Notes under the pieces: model-generated
What the model saw: only the letters and a program-made list of their open reading frames with translations
What the model was told of the DNA's origin: nothing
The model's database searches: none
Assembly (NCBI GenBank): GCA_963710275.1
Contig: CAVPZS010000005.1
Span: 124,001-188,000 of the forward strand
Direction of reading: 5' to 3'
DNA from: Rhodoblastus sp963710275
GTDB lineage: Bacteria; Pseudomonadota; Alphaproteobacteria; Rhizobiales; Beijerinckiaceae
Length of the DNA: 64,000 nucleotides
Shown: piece by piece, positions 59,851-64,000 of the stretch
Layout: each line of letters opens with the position of its first letter
Numbering within the stretch: the first letter of the stretch is position 1
Position numbers and translations under genes: made by a program

Positions 59851-61029
59851 ATGCGCCAGTCGCAAATTCCCCTGATCGAAATTCCTCGCGGACACGAACC
59901 GGCCCTCGCTACGCTGCACGCCGAACCCGAGCGCATGGCGCTCATTCTCGCCTCCGCCCGCAAGACTTACACGCCTCTGGGCATGCGGGTGGCCGACGAC
60001 CTGTCGCGCGCCTGGGCGCAAAAAATCGACACCCCCTATGGCGCGGCAGTGGAAGCGGTCGACGCCGCGATGGCGCAACGCGGCGCCTGGCTGCTCAATC
60101 ATTCCTATGAATGGGGCTGCACCTCGGGCGCGGTCGCCGACGACACGCTCGGCGGCGCGACTCTTCTGCGAACCCTCGACTGGCCTTTCGACGGATTGGG
60201 CCGGGCGCTGGTCGCCACGCGCTGCACAGGCCCGGCCGGCGACTATGTCAGCCTGACCTGGCCAGGATTTGCCGGGGTGCTCACGGCTTCGGCGCCGGGG
60301 CGCTTCGCCGCCTCGATCAACCAGCCGCCCTTGCCGGCGCCCTGGGGCAAAGCCATCGGCTGGCCCGTGGCGCGCTATCGCGTCAGCCGCGCCAAGGGCC
60401 TGCCGCCCACCCATCTGCTGCGGCTGGCTTTCGAGACTTGCAAGACGTTCAAGGAGGCCGTCGAGATGATCCGCGCCACGCCCATCTGCATCCCCGCGAT
60501 CTTCACCCTGGCCGGCGTCAATCCCGGCGAGGCCGTCACCATCGAGCGGACGGAACGCCAGTCCTTCCTGGCGCCCGAACCCGTCGCCGCCAACCATTGG
60601 GCTGCCGACCCGGGCCCCAAGGGGCGTCCTCGCGACCGGACCAGCCACGCCCGTCGCGCCGCCATGAACGAGCTTCGCCGCCAGCAGCCCGACTGGTCGC
60701 TCGATTGGCTGCGTTCGCCCATACTCGTCGGCGACACCCGCCTCGTCATGATGGCCAATCCCGCCAGCGGCCGCCTCGTCGCCCAGGGTTTCGAGAAGAC
60801 CGGCGCCGTCACCAGCAAACTTGAAATCAATGATCAGGCCGCCCGCAAAGCCTCGACCAGCCTGGCGAAATCCTTCGGGAGCTCGCTTTCGAACAGCAGC
60901 TCCTCGCGCGTCACCGGATGCTGGAAGCCCAGCGCGCGGGCGTGCAGGGCCTGGCGGTTCAGCGCCGTCAGCGCGGCCTGCGCCACTTCCGGCAATAGCT
61001 TCGCCTTGGTCTTGAAGCCGCCGCCATAG
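59851..61029 (+). CDS. Ntn-hydrolase (acid-ceramidase/NAAA-like amidase)
   Basis: The first ~330 residues show an N-terminal-nucleophile amidase: MRQSQIPLIEIPRGHEP start, catalytic Cys in WGCTSGAVADD, ATLLRTLDWPFDG and SLTWPGFAGVLTASAPGRF. Substrate uncertain (acylamide, ceramide-like or penicillin-type). After about 60830 the frame continues 195 bases antisense to rluD with no family features, so the native stop was probably near 60.83 kb and lost by an indel. ATG at 59851 with GAGG upstream. A striking palindrome lies in its promoter region. Confidence 0.6.
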   Translation: MRQSQIPLIEIPRGHEPALATLHAEPERMALILASARKTYTPLGMRVADDLSRAWAQKIDTPYGAAVEAVDAAMAQRGAWLLNHSYEWGCTSGAVADDTLGGATLLRTLDWPFDGLGRALVATRCTGPAGDYVSLTWPGFAGVLTASAPGRFAASINQPPLPAPWGKAIGWPVARYRVSRAKGLPPTHLLRLAFETCKTFKEAVEMIRATPICIPAIFTLAGVNPGEAVTIERTERQSFLAPEPVAANHWAADPGPKGRPRDRTSHARRAAMNELRRQQPDWSLDWLRSPILVGDTRLVMMANPASGRLVAQGFEKTGAVTSKLEINDQAARKASTSLAKSFGSSLSNSSSSRVTGCWKPSARACRAWRFSAVSAACATSGNSFALVLKPPP

Positions 61030-61844
61030 GTGCGGTCGCCAAGCAAGGGATGGCCGATATGGGCGAGATGCACGCGAATCTGATGCGTGCGTCCGGTCTC
61101 CAGCTGGCAGGCGATCAGGCTCGCCACCGGCTTGCCGTCCTTGTCGGCGCCGAATTTTTCCAGAAGCCGCCAATGGGTGATGGCCTCGCGGCCCTTTTCC
61201 TCCGAGACCACCGCCATTTTGTCGCGCTGGATGGCGTGGCGGCCCAGCGGCGCGTCGATCACCCCGGCCTGCCGGTCGGGCGCGCCCCAGACCAGGGCGA
61301 GATATTCGCGGGTCAGCGACAACTTGCGGCCGTGATCGGCAAAGAGGCGCGACAGCCCATGATGGGCCTTGTCGGTCTTGGCGACGACCAGCAGGCCCGA
61401 GGTGTCCTTGTCCAGCCGATGCACGATGCCCGGCCGCTTCACCCCGCCAATACCCGAGAGACTGTCGCCGCAATGGGCGATCAGCGCGTTGACCAGGGTG
61501 CCCGTCTCGTTCCCGGCGCCGGGATGCACGACCAGGCCGGCCGGCTTGTCGAGAATGACCAGCAACTCGTCCTCGAAGACGATGTCGAGCGGAATGACCT
61601 CGCCCATCGGCAAGGCCGGCGCCGCCGGGGGCACGTCGATCTCGATCTTCTGTCCCGCGCGCAATTTCGTCTTGGCCTGCGGCGCTGGGGCGCCGTCGAG
61701 CCGCACATGGCCCGATGCGATCAGCGCCTGGATGCGGGTGCGCGAAAGATTTTCGGCGACGGTTTCCGGCCGGGCGCCGAGGAACTGGTCGAGCCTCTGG
61801 CCGATCCCGGCCTCGTCGACCTCGATATGGATTTGCAATGTCAT
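60834..61844 (-). CDS. rluD: RluD-type 23S rRNA pseudouridine synthase
   Basis: RluA-family enzyme of about 336 residues. N-terminal S4 domain (IGQRLDQFLGARPETVAEN; IQALIASGHVRLDG), then the catalytic GIVHRLDKDTSGLLVVAKT with the nucleophile Asp. C-terminal RTHQIRVHLAHIGHPLLGD. ATG at 61844 gives MTLQIHIEV; a longer version is rejected because it runs towards the divergent flavoprotein gene. Intact. Confidence 0.93.
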   Translation of the reverse strand: MTLQIHIEVDEAGIGQRLDQFLGARPETVAENLSRTRIQALIASGHVRLDGAPAPQAKTKLRAGQKIEIDVPPAAPALPMGEVIPLDIVFEDELLVILDKPAGLVVHPGAGNETGTLVNALIAHCGDSLSGIGGVKRPGIVHRLDKDTSGLLVVAKTDKAHHGLSRLFADHGRKLSLTREYLALVWGAPDRQAGVIDAPLGRHAIQRDKMAVVSEEKGREAITHWRLLEKFGADKDGKPVASLIACQLETGRTHQIRVHLAHIGHPLLGDRTYGGGFKTKAKLLPEVAQAALTALNRQALHARALGFQHPVTREELLFESELPKDFARLVEALRAA

Positions 61845-61888
61845 GCGGCCTGATAGCACGGCGCGGCAAAAAAAGGTAAAGCCGGTGG

Positions 61889-63107
61889 ATGAAAGAAAAA
61901 TCAAAGAAGTCCGCTGTCGTCATCGGCGCCGGCCCCGCAGGCCTGATGGCCGCCGAGCAATTGGCGCAAGCCGGCCTCGCCGTGACCGTCTACGAGCGCA
62001 TGGCGAATCCGGCGCGAAAGTTTCTGCTGGCCGGACGCGGCGGCCTCAACCTCACCCATTCCGAGGATTTCACCAAATTTCTCGCCCGCTATGGCGCATC
62101 GGCGGAAAGGTTGAAGCCTTTTCTCGAAGCCTTCGGCCCGCAACAGCTGCGCGACTGGTGCGCCGGCCTTGGCCAGGACACCTTTATCGGCTCCAGCGGC
62201 CGTGTGTTTCCGCGCGCGATGAAGGCGTCGCCGCTGCTGCGCGCCTGGCTGCGCGCTCTCGCCGAGCTCTCCGTGCAGTTTCGCCCGCGCCATGCGTTTC
62301 GCGGCTTTGAACAGGGCGCGGCGCTGTTCGACGCCCCTGAGGGACCGACAAAGATCGAGGCCGATGTTTTCGTGCTGGCGCTCGGCGGCGCCTCGTGGCC
62401 GCGCCTCGGCGCCAATGGCGACTGGGTTTCTTCGCTCGCGGCTGCGGGGATTGAATCCAGCCCGTTGCGCCCGGCCAATTGCGGCGTGCTCGTCGACTGG
62501 TCGGACTTTTTCCGCGAAAAATTCCATGGCGAGCCGCTGAAGAACATCGCCCTGCGTTTCGGCGAACATTCGGCCAAGGGCGAAGCCGTCATCGTCCGGC
62601 GCGGGCTGGAGGGCGGCGCCGTCTATGCGCTGTCCGGCGCGATTCGCGACGCCATCGCCTCCGGCGCGGAGGCGATGCTCCAAATCGACCTGCGGCCCGA
62701 TTTTTCCGAGCAGGATATTCTGCGCCGCCTGTCGCGCCCGCGCGGCAAAACGAGCCTCTCCAATTACCTGCGGAAAATCTGGGGTTGAGCCCGCTCGCCG
62801 TCGCGCTGCTGCGCGAAAGGGGCCGCTCGCCGGAAGAAGCCGCGGCGCTCGCGCGCCTGATCAAGTCCGCCCCGCTGAAGGTCGTCGGCGTGGGCGGGCT
62901 CGAGCGCGCCATTTCCACCGCCGGCGGGATCATCTGGGACGCCTGGACGAGCAATTGATGGCCCGCAGCATGCCCGGCCTGTTCGTCGCCGGCGAAATGC
63001 TCGACTGGGAGGCGCCGACCGGGGGCTATCTCCTGACCGCATGTTTCGCCACCGGCCGCGCGGCGGGGCTGGCGGCGGCGGAATGGGCGAATGAGGGTCA
63101 AACGTAG
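61889..63107 (+). CDS. FAD-dependent oxidoreductase, HI0933/YhiN-like (TIGR03862-type) (two frame breaks)
   Basis: Flavoprotein of about 400 residues with the N-terminal dinucleotide-binding loop VVIGAGPAGLMAAEQLA, the RKFLLAGRGGLNLTHSE motif typical of HI0933-like proteins, and C-terminal GLFVAGEMLDWEAPTGGYLL. Indels near 62783 and 62940 break the frame; corrected, it ends at TAG 63105-63107. Reaction unknown. Divergent from rluD. Confidence 0.82.
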
Positions 63108-63376
63108 GGCGGTGACGGCAAACGGCTCGTTGGAGACATCTGGTAGCCGGGGGCAATTCACCATCATGGTGCTATGTGGAGCGAAGCAATGACGGCATAG
63201 GCGCTGGGCCAAGGCGACGACGTTTCGTCCTCGCGCGCAAGTCCGCTGTCCGGCGATCAATGGTAAGGCTGGGAAGCCGCGACCTTTCGTCTCGCTTGAC
63301 CGTTCCGTGACACAGGCGTAATCGCCCTCTCGGGTCATCTCGCCCCAACGCGAGGCGCCCATCTGGGAGGATGGAT

Positions 63377-64000
63377 ATGTCGAAACCCGTTTCTTTGCCG
63401 CAAAATCCGAATTTTTCTTCCGGCCCCTGCGCCAAGCGCCCCGGCTGGTCGCTCCAGGCCCTCAACGACGCGCCGCTCGGCCGCTCGCATCGCGCCAAGG
63501 TCGGCAAGGCGAAGCTGAAGCTCGCCATCGACCTCACCCGCGAAGTTCTTGCAGGTCCCCGCCGATTATCGCATCGGCATCGTGCCCGCCTCCGACACCG
63601 GCGCGGTGGAAATGGCGATGTGGTCGCTGCTCGGCCCGCGCGGCGTCGACGTGCTCGCCTGGGAAAGCTTTGGCGAGGGCTGGGTCACCGACATCGTCAA
63701 GCAGTTGAAGCTGAAGGACGCGCGCGTCCTCAAGGCCGGCTATGGCGAGATCGCCGATCTCGCCTCCGTCAATTTCGACAATGACGTCGATCTTCACCTG
63801 GAACGGCACCACCTCGGGCGTGCGCGTGCCCAACGGCGACTGGATTGCCGCCGACCGCAAGGGCCTGACCATCTGCGACGCCACCTCCGCCGCCTTCGCG
63901 CAGAAGCTCGACTGGGCCAAGCTCGATGTCGTCACCTTCTCCTGGCAGAAGGTGCTGGGCGGCGAGGCCGCGCATGGCATGCTGATCCTCGCCCCCGCGC
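63377..64000 (+). CDS. serC: SerC phosphoserine aminotransferase (partial; two frame breaks)
   Basis: PLP enzyme of serine biosynthesis, here in the form typical of Hyphomicrobiales (NPNFSSGPCAKRPGWSLQAL at the N-terminus). The PLP Lys is visible in TFSWQKVLGGEAAHG, so at least 200 residues are seen; the gene runs off the window. Indels near 63549 and 63789 break the frame (TREVLQVPADYRIGIVPASD; NDVIFTWNGTTSGVR on correction). ATG at 63377 has GGGAGG upstream. Confidence 0.9.

Overview
The window is a GC-rich chromosomal segment from an alphaproteobacterium, most likely of the order Hyphomicrobiales (Rhizobiales). This rests on gene order and lineage-restricted genes: ahcY, ptsH, manX, hprK, chvG, chvI and pckA in one block; a DivL with Tyr in place of the phospho-His; RcdA (DUF1465); a DUF1013 (TrcR) protein; and ruvCAB-ybgC-tolQRAB-pal-cpoB-tilS-ftsH-glmM. 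A finer placement is not supported.

Layout. 1-10.8 kb (minus strand) holds addA (cut by the window edge), addB, a small ABM-fold protein, murU, a tsaE-amgK fusion and divL, mostly joined by 4-base overlaps. 11-13 kb holds ahcY and a group III truncated globin. 13.2-15.5 kb (plus) holds a small type II acyl-chain cluster: ACP, ketosynthase and two hotdog-fold proteins. 15.5-19.5 kb (minus) holds HPr, EIIA-Man, HPr kinase, ChvG and ChvI, with pckA divergent. 21.7-25.4 kb holds a YbjQ-like small protein, a broken PH-domain gene, a MaoC-Pta fusion and a PHA synthase.

25.5-42.4 kb is an exopolysaccharide region: a chain-length/export protein with a worn-out kinase domain, flippase, polymerase, glycosyltransferases, epimerase, GH44 glucanase, acyl- and N-acetyltransferases, a Gfo/Idh oxidoreductase and an MHYT-GGDEF-EAL c-di-GMP protein. 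No Wza-type outer-membrane exporter and no priming sugar-phosphate transferase are present. 42.5-44.5 kb carries rcdA, a DUF1192 gene and trcR, with a CtrA-type TTAA-N7-TTAA site between the first two. 44.6-59.7 kb is the conserved ruvCAB, ybgC, Tol-Pal, tilS, ftsH, glmM block. 59.8-64 kb has an Ntn-hydrolase, rluD, a flavoprotein and the start of serC.

The most interesting part is an AT-rich island (about 46.98-48.6 kb) wedged between ruvB and ybgC. It holds a 56-residue single-span membrane protein whose tail ends in IQSGRDT. Overlapping it is an LPO_1073/Vpar_1526-type gene whose N-terminus carries the same IQSGRDT motif. The shared motif in neighbouring genes resembles bacterial amyloid-signalling pairs used in programmed-death or anti-phage systems. 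The second gene carries one in-frame TAA. Possible remnants of a RhuM-like and a GIY-YIG-like gene flank the pair.

Caution: about two dozen otherwise conserved genes, including essential ones (ftsH, glmM, tilS), are broken by small indels, mostly single-base insertions. These are far more likely to be sequence or assembly errors than biology. Coordinates for such genes span the whole reconstructed gene.
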